Notes under the pieces: model-generated
Seen by the model: only the letters and a program-made list of their open reading frames with translations
What the model was told of the DNA's origin: nothing
Database searches by the model: none
Shown here: in pieces, positions 32,304-43,080 of the stretch
How the letters are laid out: every line of letters begins with the position of its first letter
Numbering within the stretch: position 1 is the first letter of the stretch
Translations under genes and position numbers: made by a program
Assembly (NCBI GenBank): GCA_029959085.1
Contig: JARWIR010000024.1
Location: forward strand, 16,480,296 to 16,544,295
Origin: Nemophila menziesii
Taxonomy: Eukaryota; Streptophyta; Magnoliopsida; Boraginales; Hydrophyllaceae
Length of the DNA stretch: 64,000 nucleotides
Reading direction: 5' to 3'

Positions 32304-35114
32304 TCAAGATTTGCGAATATAGCCTCCCCAACAACGAGTAAGGCTATGAACGTCAACTAATCTGCGCTTGACCCCAGTTTTGGGGCGAATTTCTATCACC
32401 TTGGCTGAAACAACTTTAGTGACAATGAATGGTCCCATCCACGAGTCTTTGAAACTTCGTGGCCTGTTCTCGCGTTTGTGGGCTTTCCATAGGACTTCAT
32501 GGCCAACCCCAAACTCAATGTTTGGCTCAGTATCCACAGGTTTTAAGTGGATCTCCTCAGGAGGGACTTTGTGATGTGAAAGGCTGTGGATGATAGGTAC
32601 GGTGGGATCCAACTTCCTCGGTTTCTTACCCAAGACATAGAAGGTCTCGGATACATTTTTAGCATGAAGGGTGATGGTCCCATCTTGGAAGTTGATCACA
32701 CTTTGACTTGTGGCCATGAAGGGTCGTCCAAGTATGATCGGAACCTGCTTATCTGCATCAAACTCAAGAATAACAAAGTCAGTAGGGATGGCGATATTAC
32801 CTGCACGGACTAAGACGTCCTCCACTGTTCCCCACGTCCTCTTCACTGAGTTGTCAGCAAACTGCAACTTCACTGGAGTTTTCTCTGATTTTTGAAGTCC
32901 AAGTCTCTCGAACACGGACTTAGGCATAAGATTCACACCAGAACCCACATCGTACATTGCTTTCACCTTGAGCCTACCATGCAATTGAATAGGAAGGTTG
33001 AAACTTCCCGGATCTTTAAGCTTAGTGGGTAGCTCTTTCTCACTTCTTCTCGAAACCCTCAGGTTCTCTCTTGGGATCTCTACACTCGCCTCTTTCTCAG
33101 GAATAACTTGCGTAAAAACTTGTTGCGGTGTAAGTCCTCTCTTTGCAATCTCAAGCATCTGGGCGTTGATATTTTCAGGTTGGTACGCCTCTACAAATGT
33201 CTTGAGAACAGTGTCATCTTTAGGAATTGTATCAGGAATGGTTGATGACACTGGTTGAACACTAGGTGGCGATTCCACCTTCTCTTCTTCTTTCTCCTTT
33301 AGCACAGCAGGTGCCACTTCTTCGTTCGATTCTTCTTTTGAGGCTTCTTCCTCTTTCTCTCTCGCTAACTCCGCTGCATACTCTACCATCGATCGCATCT
33401 CCTCTTGCACCTTTTTCAGTAGCTCTATGAACTCGTCTCTCTCTTCATCGCTTTCCAGATGATAAACTTCTAGACAGTCGGACTCCTCGGGGTTAGACTC
33501 GGTTGGCTCTTCTTCAATACTGGGAACTTCCACGGCACTAATGGCAGCATGTGGTGCTTCCTCCTTTTCTTTTTCGATTTCAAGGCATATAGCCTTGCAA
33601 GCTTCGAACCCAACATTGTTTTCACCTCCTTCGATTGCCTTTACCTCCTTTTGTTCTGTTAGATGCTTGTTTATTTGGGCTAATTGAGTACTTAGCATCT
33701 GAAGTATGGCATCGTGTCCTCGGACTTTTTCCTCTTGAGCGTTTACAGTTGTGTTCAAACGTTCTAGAGCTTGTACTATCTGTGTATTGTCCATAGATCC
33801 TTCTTGCGGATACTGAGGTAAAGCTTTTTGATCTAAAGTATCGGTATAGGCGTCTTGAGCAGGTTGTTGTGGAGGAGTAGGTCGATTCTGATATTGGTTT
33901 TGGTACTGACCTCTCTGTTGGTAAGAGTTGTTCTGGGGTCGCGATTGATATTGACTAGGATTAGCGGCCCCTTGTGGATTTGAATACTGCATACCCGGAT
34001 GGTTGCGGTTGCCCCATCGGTTGGATATGAAGTAAACAGATTGCGGATTTGATTCGCACTCTTCCCATGAATGATCGTTAACTCCACATTGTTGACAACC
34101 TTGTGCCTCTTGAACTACCTTTGTAGCAGCTAAATTCTTCTCCATCGCGATTCTCAGCTCCTTGATTTGATTTTCTAACGAGGATATTTGAGCTGAGTTC
34201 GCAGTTTCTGCATCTAAACGAAGCGTTCCTCGGGGCTTTGCTGCAGAAGCTCGCGTTGAAGGCCAACTTCTTTCTTGTTCCATAATATTTTCTAACACCT
34301 CGGAAGCTTCATTGTGATTCATGGACACAAAATTACCCTTTCCAATGTTATCCACCTTGTCTCTACCCTTGTCATCAAGACCTTCATAGAATATAGCAAG
34401 TTGTAGAGCAGGTGTATAACCATGGAGCGGGCATCTAGCTAATTTTTGTTGAAACCTTGTCCATGCTTCTCCCACTGTTTCTCCATCTTCTTGAGAAAAT
34501 CTTGCAAGCTCGGTTTGATCTTTAAGTCTCATGCTTTTCGGATAAAATCGGTTAAAGAATGCGGCTTGAAGCTCTCTCCAAGAGTGAATGGTTCCATGTG
34601 GTTGTCTTTCTAGCCAATCGCTAGCTCTTCCGGTCAAGAAAAACGAAAACATATGACAATACAGTTGCTCGCGTGTAATGCCAGGAGTAATGTAGGCATC
34701 ACAAATCTGCATGAACTTCTGAATCGCTTTTACCGGATCTTGAATTGCAGTACCAGTATATAGTCCGAAACTTTGAAATTGACTAAGCATACCCGGATCG
34801 GGTCTAAATTTGATGTTTGGAATCTCAGGAGGGCGGTAACCGATGGGTTGAACATGGAATGGTATGTTAAGGCCAGGTAGATCTTGTTCAACTCGGTTTT
34901 GTTGATTATTCTGCCCATTACCTTCTCCTACTGGCAGTTGTACACCAGGTGGAACAAACGCAGGAGGTCCTCCTGGTGCAAAGTAAACTAACTCCGGATC
35001 ATTGTCTTGAATGTCTGCCATAGTTCTTCTCAAGGCTCTTTCCTCACGAATTCGTTTGTTATAAGCTCTGAAGCTCCTCTCAGGCTCCGGTAAGGGAGGC
35101 CAAGAATTAAACAC
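32304..35114 (-). CDS. Gag-protease fused to the integrase GPF/Y tail
   Basis: One 936-aa open frame. The N-terminus LPEPERSFRAYNKR is typical of this gag class. The retrotrans_gag capsid domain lies at about 110-255 (CHMFSFFLTGRASDWLERQP, AAFFNRFYPKS). A zinc knuckle at about 338-351 has C-x2-C-x4-H-x4-C with DHSWEEC. A Glu-rich linker precedes a retropepsin-like domain with catalytic DVG at about 722 (MYDVGSGVNLMP, then ILGRPFMAT). After about 835 the protein goes straight into the end of an integrase: HEVLWKAHKREN and the GPF/Y module SWMGPFIVTKVV (about 893-904), ending at residue 936. Reverse transcriptase, RNase H and the integrase core are missing without loss of frame. Gag and protease can form particles; the tail could in principle bind chromatin or integration complexes. 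Confidence 0.88.
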   Translation of the reverse strand: MFNSWPPLPEPERSFRAYNKRIREERALRRTMADIQDNDPELVYFAPGGPPAFVPPGVQLPVGEGNGQNNQQNRVEQDLPGLNIPFHVQPIGYRPPEIPNIKFRPDPGMLSQFQSFGLYTGTAIQDPVKAIQKFMQICDAYITPGITREQLYCHMFSFFLTGRASDWLERQPHGTIHSWRELQAAFFNRFYPKSMRLKDQTELARFSQEDGETVGEAWTRFQQKLARCPLHGYTPALQLAIFYEGLDDKGRDKVDNIGKGNFVSMNHNEASEVLENIMEQERSWPSTRASAAKPRGTLRLDAETANSAQISSLENQIKELRIAMEKNLAATKVVQEAQGCQQCGVNDHSWEECESNPQSVYFISNRWGNRNHPGMQYSNPQGAANPSQYQSRPQNNSYQQRGQYQNQYQNRPTPPQQPAQDAYTDTLDQKALPQYPQEGSMDNTQIVQALERLNTTVNAQEEKVRGHDAILQMLSTQLAQINKHLTEQKEVKAIEGGENNVGFEACKAICLEIEKEKEEAPHAAISAVEVPSIEEEPTESNPEESDCLEVYHLESDEERDEFIELLKKVQEEMRSMVEYAAELAREKEEEASKEESNEEVAPAVLKEKEEEKVESPPSVQPVSSTIPDTIPKDDTVLKTFVEAYQPENINAQMLEIAKRGLTPQQVFTQVIPEKEASVEIPRENLRVSRRSEKELPTKLKDPGSFNLPIQLHGRLKVKAMYDVGSGVNLMPKSVFERLGLQKSEKTPVKLQFADNSVKRTWGTVEDVLVRAGNIAIPTDFVILEFDADKQVPIILGRPFMATSQSVINFQDGTITLHAKNVSETFYVLGKKPRKLDPTVPIIHSLSHHKVPPEEIHLKPVDTEPNIEFGVGHEVLWKAHKRENRPRSFKDSWMGPFIVTKVVSAKVIEIRPKTGVKRRLVDVHSLTRCWGGYIRKS

Positions 35115-35257
35115 TGTGAAACCTGAAAAAGACTACAGCAAACCACAAGCGTAAATCTGGAAAAATAAAAACTAAAACTAAACTAAAAACTGAAAAGTAA
35201 AAACTAATTAAAAACTAAAACTCGAAATAGATAACCCACACGCTAACGAGACACAAG

Positions 35258-35275
35258 TCCCCGGCAGCGGCGCCA
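35258..35275 (-). other. Primer-binding site, tRNA-Asp type
   Basis: Plus strand TCCCCGGCAGCGGCGCCA, as at 849-866. It is 6 bases from the LTR edge at 35282. Confidence 0.9.
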
Positions 35276-35281
35276 AAAACT

Positions 35282-36810
35282 TGGTGTCGCCTAGGGTGTG
35301 ATAAAAATAAGATCAATTTAAGTATGGAAAACTATGCACTCTCACCCTAGACAGGCACAGTACTGCAAGTATTACAGGACGTATGCAAGTTTTAATGATA
35401 AGTAGAGTTCGTTCTCAGGGACTTAAGTGTGTTAAACGCGTAGGAACAGATAACGAGTAAAAGTAAATAACTAGAAGACAGTAAATAAATATTTGGTTTT
35501 TCGAATTTATGAATTAAAACTGAATTAAAACTATGAAAATAAAGACAATAAAGTAAAAGATTAAGAATATGAGATGAGAAGTATAGCTTAGGTTTTGCTA
35601 GTATGCACTAATCCTTCTAATTCTATCTATAGATCTAGTTCATAAGGGAGAATATTAGCTCTCGGTAATACTTAGTCAGGATTCTAAATTCCACTACCTT
35701 AGACCTTGAGAGCGACTAAGGGGGCTACGTCACAACCAAGAAGTGATTTAAAATAGGGTTATCAAACGCCACTAAGGCCCTAAGCAAATACTGCAAGTCT
35801 TGGTGATACTGTGGTTAAAACAAACCTTAATGACTATCTAGTTAGAAGTATGTTTTGTCAGAACTGCTATCGACACTAGACATTATGTGGTGGTTCAATA
35901 GTTAAACACCCTGTCAAGGAGAACATCTAACTACTCTTAAAACAATCCTAAAGTGATCAATTCTAGGAAAGACATTAAATCAAAACACATAAGCAAATAT
36001 AAAGTAAGTAGCTAATATCAGATTAAAACATATAATTCCCAAAGAAACTTAGATAGAAGAATTAGAATTCATAGATTATACATATGCAAAACCCAAGCTA
36101 TGGGAGGTTTAGTTCATACCTGAAGGAAATAAACTAAAAGAAATAATAAAAGACATCATCTTGCTCTCTACAATAAACTGGAAGAATAAAACCTTAAGAA
36201 CTAATTACTATGAGGCAAGGATGATTTACAAGTGATATAAGGGTGTATTTATAGGTGTTTAGAAGACCTAATTCGTTTTCTTGAGGAAGAGTTAAGGTAA
36301 TGGACTTCTAGCCCAACTCAAATTCGTATGGAAATAAAGATAAACACTGCTGCGTTGTTTTGGTCATAACTTCTTTATTATTGGTCCGATTTTGCTCCAC
36401 AAGATACCAAAAGAATCGCAACAGAATTTCCTACGCCCTTTAGGAGTAATCTACCAAATTCGGCCTCTTTATTAGGTAAAAACGCCTATCTTTGCAGAAT
36501 CCCAGATTTAGGCAGCTTTTCCTTTTCCATCTTTTTAGCAATTCTTTCCTTATCTCCAATTACCATGCATATCTCTTTCCATAAGTTGTTGTCTTTGACT
36601 TGGACTCTAATTAAACTCCATAATTATCTTTAAAGCTACACACTAAATAAACAATTAAACCCAATATGCTCTAAAAACATTATTTCTACAAATCAAGACA
36701 CAAAACAGGAAAGTGCACTAAAACTCAAGAAAATCGACATTATTGACTTCTAAAACACTAAAAATGATGTCTCATCTTAATATAAATCTATCACAAATGA
36801 GGAGACATCA
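35282..36810 (-). repeat. 5' LTR of the young gypsy element
   Basis: 1529 bp, same ends and sequence as 26952-28480. It contains the element's promoter. Confidence 0.92.
36246..36254 (-). promoter_or_regulatory. LTR TATA box
   Basis: CTATAAATA on the minus strand, conserved at the matching position of the diverged LTR (1813-1821). Confidence 0.5.
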
Positions 36811-36815
36811 GTAAT
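36811..36815. repeat. Target-site duplication GTAAT, right copy
   Basis: Matches 26947-26951 exactly and abuts the LTR end. Confidence 0.9.
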
Positions 36816-39374
36816 GTTCTTCTTATTGCAACTTGGAGCAAGTAATGCAATAAAAATTGGGAATCATGGCTCTTATAACCTAAAATCTTTTTATCATCAA
36901 CTTTTACACAATTGAAAATATTTGATGCATAACCATCTGGAAGTTTTACACTTTTTAATACAGTACAAAACATAGTTTTTTCCTGTGGGGTCATTGAGAA
37001 GCAAGCTTTTGGAAGAACTGTTCGTCAACAATCTGTTGATTATATAGTTTGAAGATTGCTTCTTATCCATAAATCTCGCAAATCAAGACGAGCTTTTGCA
37101 TGGTCTTTTGTTTTACCTGGGATATCCAACAATGTTCCAAGGACACTATCACATATTTTTTCTATGTGCATCACATCCAAATTGTGCGGAGAGGAGATAT
37201 ATATCCAATATGGTAACTCATAGAAGATAGAATTTTTTCAGTGGATTGTTTATAATCCCCTTCGTCTTTTTTGTCTTTCCAGACATATTTTCAAACCCAT
37301 CAAGACATTCTAACATTTCACTACATGTTAATAAAGGAGGTTCCATTTGAAGTTCAACTTCTCCATTGAAAGACTTTTTATCACGTCTCCATCGATGATC
37401 TTTTTTCAACCAACTACGATGACACATGTAAAAATGTTAATGGATGTGTTTTAAGTATAAATAACATGTGTCCTACTTACAAAAAGGACATGCTAATTTT
37501 CCCTCAGTACTCCACCCTGACAACATGGCTAATCTAGGAAAATCCTAATTGTCCCTAATACAACAACAAGAACCTTGAATGTCTGGTTATATGAGGCATC
37601 ATAAGTATCAACCTCTGGAAGCCATAACTCATTTAATTCATCTATTACTGGTTGTAAGATAATGTCAATATCATTACTCGGAGAACGGGTGCCAGGAATT
37701 ATTAAAGATAAAAGAAGATATTTTGGCTTCATGCATAATTTTGGAGGTAAGTTATAAATAGTTAGAACAACTGGATACGTACTATGAGGTTGATTAATTG
37801 TCCTAAAAAAATAGAATCCATATAAAGAAAGTCCTAGTTTTACATTTCTTGCTTCAGATGAAAAATCAGTAAATCGAGTGTCAAATGATCTTCATGTCTC
37901 TCCATCACTGGGGTGCTTCCACTTGTAGAATGATCACTATATGCCATCTCATCAAACTTGATGTATTTGAACACATGAACAACCTTTTAAGTCTTGGGAC
38001 TAAAGAAAAGTCCATAATACCTTAGTTGACTTCACGAGTATTTGATTCTTCATCCCCTTCACATTGTCTATCTTTTTTTTATTTTCACCTAGAGGTTCCA
38101 CACACATGACATGGTGTTCTTTCCTTGTATTCTTTCTGATAAAGCATACAGTCATTTGGGCATGCATCAATTTTATTATAATGAAGCCCTAAATCCTTTA
38201 CCATCTTCTTTGCTTGATAAAAGGAGTCTGGAATTTTTAGACAAGGAACGGCCTCCTTCAATAGCTCAAGAAGAGAAGTAAATGAATTATTACTCCATCC
38301 ATGAAGACATTTCAAATGATATAAGCAAATTGTAAAAGAAAGTGTAGAGAAATTTTTGCAATCAGGATATATCTCTTGTTGAGCCTCCTCGACTAATTTG
38401 TAGAATTTCTTAGTTTCAGAATTAGGCCCTTCGTCAATCCTTTCTCCTTCTATGTTTGAGAATCCTCTAAAGGTATCATTCAACATTCTGTCTATATCGT
38501 CATTTACTTTAGTTTTTTAGGACCATCAAAATTATCTGTGTAATTCACTGTCCCATCTTCTCCATGCCAAACCCATGTAGATGTAATGTATTATTTCCTA
38601 GTTTTCCAAGTAATTACGTGGTCGTAGACTTCTCCTCTAGTATACCAATAACGATTAAAACATTTGTGACAAGGTCAAAGAATTTGGTTATCTACCGCCA
38701 CTCTTTCGAAAAAGTGGTCCAAAAAATAATTAAAACTATTAATGTACTCATCACTTTCTCTTGCAAAATTAATCCAACTGTTATCCATTATGAAAAATAG
38801 ACGGATACATGAAAGATAAATAAGGAAGAATATTTATTAGAGCAAATAAGGAAGAATACCATATGTCTCAAAATGCTAAAGTTCAATTTTATTTTATTTT
38901 TGATCAGGCAAATTAAATTCTTTCTATTTTTCAAAGCCTAGTTATGAGTATAATATTGGTTAGGAAAGAGGGCAAAATCTTTTTTATACTAATTATTAAA
39001 TTCTAGGTAGTTTTTCTCCTTTAAAAAATATCTATAATATTTTTAAAAATATTATACAACAATAACAGTGGAAGCCAATTAACAACAATAATTCATAGTT
39101 GGAAGTGATAGTCAAGTAACATAAGAGAATCTTTCATCATTAAATACAATACAACATAATTATATATACTACAACAGCTAGTAATGAATGTAATTTGATC
39201 TGTCATTTGCTGGAAAACACATTTTAAGAAGTGAAATTAGACCAACACATGTATTCTTAATCAACACAAACATTTCAAGTTTGCACAAAATTTACTAAAG
39301 AAGATTGCATTGCGACACTTTGTATCATCCATTCCCCTACTGTTTTGAATGCTCTTGTAGATACTAATCAAAAA

Positions 39375-40981
39375 AAGGGTGAATTATATATAGGGTCTTA
39401 GAAACACTATTTCTTCTCTATAGAGTAGTGTCTAGAAAGTTGTTATTCTTAGGGACCTCATTTTTTACAATAGTTTTTCCTACCCTTACTAACACTAAAA
39501 GACAAAAAAGTGTGATGTCACTGTTTCTCTCTCCACTACCTACCACTACCCACCTACCTCCAACCTCCCACCACCTCCCACCACCTACCACCGAACTCCA
39601 ACCACCGACCACCGACCACCGACCACCGACCACCAGTCACCGGTCACCAGAAAAAACATAGAGTACTCTATATATTTGCAGAGCACTCTATAAATTTGCG
39701 GAGTACTCTCTAAATTTTTTCGAGTGCACTAATAAAATCTCGGAGTACTCTAAGAAAAACTCAGAGTACTCTAAGAAAAATCTCGGAGTACTCTAAGAAA
39801 ATCTCGGAGTACTCAAAAAATTGGTGAGTATTATATTAATTTTGATGAGTACTATTGAAAAACAAAGCATACATAGGCAAAAAAAATCTTTATTCATCTT
39901 TATAACACAAATTTGAATAAATTACAAATTATTAAAATAATAAAATAAGTAAACTAACTACCTTGACCAGATTTGGTCAAACCAGATCTGAAAAAAAAAA
40001 TGCGCCACCAGCTCCAGCTCTTCTCCAGCTCCGGCGAAACAGCAGTTTTCAGATCTACCACCATAACAGCGCTTGACTGCAGCGTCCTCGTTCTACCACC
40101 TGCTGGAAGCTCCATTGAAGGACTTTTGAGCTCGCAACCATGGCAGATATGGAATGCAGCAGCACTCACAAAGTGTTCTTGTCGGTTGCTGCTTGCTTCG
40201 AAGAAGATGAGACAATCCATGGCGGCGCTGTGGTGGTTCGTGAGCTCGCGAAGAAGATGAGACAAGCCATGGCGGCGGATCTCCGTGAACTCGCGAAGAA
40301 GAGGAAGACTGGCGGCGAAGAGCAGCGACGAGTTCGAGCAAAGGACCATTCCTCGGTGGTGGTGGCGTTGTACTCTTCGCGAGCTGCAATGGTGAAGGAC
40401 TCTTGAGCTCGCAACAATGGAAGATCTGGAATGCAGCCGCAGTCACGATCTCCATGGATGAGCACGAAGCCACTGCAACTCCAGCTACCGGAAAACGAGC
40501 CACTGCAACTCCAGCTACCGGAAAACGAGAGAGAGAGAGGTGGATCTCACTGGAGCTCGCGAACGGAGGCCATTCCGGATGTGTTATGTGTTATGGTGGT
40601 GGTGGTGGTTCCGTGGATGTGTTATGGTGGTGGTGGTGTTTTGGTGGAAGCTCCATGGCTGCCATGAGAGGTTGCGAGAAGGGTGGTGGTGGTAGTGTGT
40701 TTTAGTGGTGGTGGTGGTTTTGGAGATAATCACATCGGAGGGGAGAAATGGGGAGGAGAGGGAGGTGAGAGAAAGTGGATCTGGATCTGAAAATATAGTT
40801 TGTGGTATCTAAATTAATATATATAGGAAAAGAAAAAATTAAACGAGGGTAGAAAGGTAACAAGGGTTTTGGGTTTCATGTGTTAAAAAGTTTCCGAGGT
40901 CTTTAGTAAGAAGAGGCTCTAGGTGGGGGTGCTATCTTGAAGAGGGGTGTGTGTTCAAGACCCTAAGTGTCATTTTTTCTT
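39375..40981. mobile_element. 1.6-kb non-autonomous TIR element, copy 2 (inverted)
   Basis: Ends AAGGGTGAATTATATATAGGGTCTTA and, reversed, AAGAAAAAATGACACTTAGGGTCTTG; flanked by A-runs that allow a 5-base duplication AAAAA. It has the same parts as copy 1 (4901-6485) in reverse order: the CCACCGACC minisatellite (39535-39645), AGTACTC repeats (39660-39825), a GACCAGATTTGGTC motif (39964), CCACC/GGTGG trinucleotide arrays and a CT-rich leader. A 30-bp tandem duplication (CCACTGCAACTCCAG...) lies at 40471-40530. No transposase. It is inserted in the 5' region of the CACTA element. Confidence 0.65.
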
Positions 40982-40984
40982 AAA

Positions 40985-42492
40985 AAAATCATACATAATT
41001 AGACCCATTAAAATATTTCCCAAAACTAAAGCTTATTTAAAATTTATCCTCTAGACCCATTCACGTCAGTGATTATAAAACAAATAAGCATTTAATCATA
41101 CAAACCAACAACAATAACCAAAAAAATATACAAATAAAATCAATAAAAATTAAAACAATCACAATTATTTTATAAGTATGGTAAAACGGAGAGACATACC
41201 TAGACGTATGGATTGTAATGGACAATTAATTGGTTATAGCAGCCACTACTTTGATAGTCTTAGAGAGTAAATGAAAAATAAGTTGATTCGTTATTGGAGT
41301 ATTTAGAGTAAAAGATTAGAAAAGGGAAAAAGTTAATTAAGGGTATATAATTTTTACGGGAAATGGTAAAAAAGGAAACAAGGAAAAAAAAACGTGAGAA
41401 AACTCTTGTTGTAGCCGCAGTACTTTCATTGTTATAAAGAGAAAATGAAGAATACCTTGATACGTTGATGGTGTATTTAGAGTAAAAGATTAGAAAATGT
41501 AAAAAGTTAGTTAAGGGTATATAATTATTACGAGAAAGGAAAAAAAAGTGTGGGGAAAAAAGGGAGGAAAAAAGCGTGGGAAAACTCAATTTTTTTGTTC
41601 AATAGGGAAGAACTCAATAGGAAAAATGAAAAAGAAATTAAATAAGGTAGATTTAAAAAATATATATAAGGTAGATTAAAATGTTATTTTTATTTTGTTA
41701 ATTTATGATTTTTTTGTTAAACACCTTTTTATTTCATTTTATTTGTCGCAATAAATACCTTTTAACTCATAATATAAAAATAAAAAAGATAGATATATTT
41801 AGAGGTGCACTGTTTAATTGGGTGACCAATTTTCGATTGAAGTTTAACATACTTGGGTTAGTGAAAAAAGGTTAATAGTTAAATCTTTGGTGAGTGGAAA
41901 AGGCAATAGTTAAATCTGAATGGGAATTTCACATAGGCACGAGTCAACATTTCAAGATTTGAATATGTGGGTTACTCGCAAGGATCCATAACATCTCGAG
42001 AAAGAAGTACCTTTTGTCTCTTTAAGCTTGCCACATAGAAGCCCATTGCAGAAGTCTGCCCAAGTGGACTTATAGGACCCTGGCTAACATATGTTACTAG
42101 TTAGGTTACATACAAGACGTGGAAGCTTAACACAAATAGGTGTCTAGACTCGCGGTAGCGTAATGGGAAAGTTGAAAGACTAATTTCTCAAGTCGCCGCT
42201 AATTACAAAATTTGTAGCTCTTTACAAGAGCCTATAGTTAGAAGAGGAGAATTGAATTTTAGATCTTAGTGTGGAGGTTGATTCCAAGGATGTCATTAGT
42301 GCATTAGAATATACGTTTAGAGGTAGAGACTTAGATGCACAATGAGTTGAGGGTATTCATGATGTACAATCCTGATTACATCCTGTAAGGTATACAACTA
42401 TATATAGAGAAGCGAATATATGTTCTTTTCTCATTAAATCATCCATATACGTTTTTTGTGTATCTATTTAAAAATATTTGTATATTATGGGC
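40985..42492. other. AT-rich CACTA 5' region, no gene
   Basis: No coding sequence recognised between the TIR element and the hAT-like MITE, apart from the tandem duplication listed separately. 41940-42370 is less AT-rich, but no domain is seen on either strand. Confidence 0.4.
41230..41595. repeat. Tandem duplication, about 180-bp unit
   Basis: The first unit (about 41230-41410) and the second (about 41411-41595) share GTATTTAGAGTAAAAGATTAG, AAAAAGTTA, AAGGGTATATAAT and GTGGGAAAACTC-like blocks. Confidence 0.6.
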
Positions 42493-42500
42493 TGTAAAAT

Positions 42501-43072
42501 CAGTGTTCTAAAACAAGACCGCCTAGCCGACTAGGCGCTCCGCTTAGGCGTTCCAAAGTGCGATCCGCCTAAAATTTCTCTCGAAGGTGGCTCGAAGGTT
42601 CGCCTATGCATAATTTAATTAATAAACTACCCAATCAGATTAATGGGTTGCCTAACGTGAACACTACCTAGCATGCTAGCCCATAAATAAGTAATTCAAT
42701 CTAATCCAACTCAACACATAAGAAAAATATAAAGAAAAACTACTTAGGTTAGAGTTTGAACGCGCGAGAAAATTAAGAAGTAGGATTTTTTAAATTTCAA
42801 GTCTAGAATTCTTGAATTTGACATTTTAGTTGAATGATAATGAATTATTATTATTTTATTATAAAATATATGATACTTATGTTAAATTGATTTACTTAAA
42901 AGATGTAAATGTTATTCAGATCATTATACTAGTCATATATATTTAATATAAATAAATAGAAAATCCGCCTAGGCAAAGACCGTCTAAATTCCGATTAATA
43001 GGCCGCCTAACCATCTAGGCGCTCGAAGGTGGTCGACCGCCCTAGTACCGCCTAGCGCCTTTTAGAACCATG
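42501..43072. mobile_element. hAT-like MITE, 572 bp
   Basis: Imperfect terminal inverted repeats CAGTGTTCTAAAA and CATGGTTCTAAAA (read from the right), with an exact 8-bp duplication TGTAAAAT at 42493-42500 and 43073-43080. Both ends are rich in CCGCCTAG and TAGGCGCTC words that could pair. It sits in the CACTA subterminal region. Confidence 0.7.
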
Positions 43073-43080
43073 TGTAAAAT

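Larger units (their letters stand above)
26952..36810 (-). mobile_element. Non-autonomous gypsy element with gag-PR-GPF/Y and accessory ORF
   Basis: A complete 9859-bp LTR retrotransposon on the minus strand: 5' LTR 35282-36810, tRNA-Asp primer-binding site 35258-35275, a 936-aa gag-protease-integrase-tail ORF (32304-35114), a GC-rich minisatellite, a 399-aa accessory ORF (30061-31260), about 1.56 kb of non-coding sequence, a polypurine tract by 28481, and the 3' LTR 26952-28480. Flanked by GTAAT. Reverse transcriptase, RNase H and the integrase core are absent, so it must have moved with help from a related autonomous element. I compared the two LTRs block by block and saw no difference, which implies a very young insertion. 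The primer type and ORF style suggest the Athila/Tat side of Ty3/gypsy. Confidence 0.92.
25789..38788 (-). pseudogene. TNP2-type CACTA transposase, disabled and split by a gypsy element
   Basis: The transposase of the CACTA element. From 38788: a transposase-associated zinc-binding domain (MDNSWINFARESDEY, PCHKCFNRYWYTRGEVYDH, STWVWHGE); the TNP2 region (38085-38486; LYHLKCLHGWSNNSFTSLLELLK, CMLYQKEYKERTPCHVCGTSR; then 37529-37732 SLIIPGTRSPSNDIDIILQP and 37218-37427); DUF4218 (36791-36994 and 26588-26951; MFHWMYPIERYLCKLKSYV, RPEGSAAEGYL); and DUF4216 (25789-26094; TSSFASSRDQKPITGNV, FYVQDP). The gypsy element at 26952-36810 sits in the DUF4218 exon. It is disabled apart from that: a TGA in the zinc-binding domain (the expected CPC reads stop-PC), a TAA before STWVWHGE, a frameshift near 38515, and a TGA replacing Trp right after CGTSR. 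Confidence 0.85.

Noticed and set aside
38564..38800. 78-aa plus-strand frame
   Set aside because: Antisense to the transposase-associated zinc-binding domain of the CACTA transposase.
39954..40705. Ser/Arg-rich frames on both strands
   Set aside because: Low-complexity filler of the second TIR element; frames overlap on both strands without a domain.
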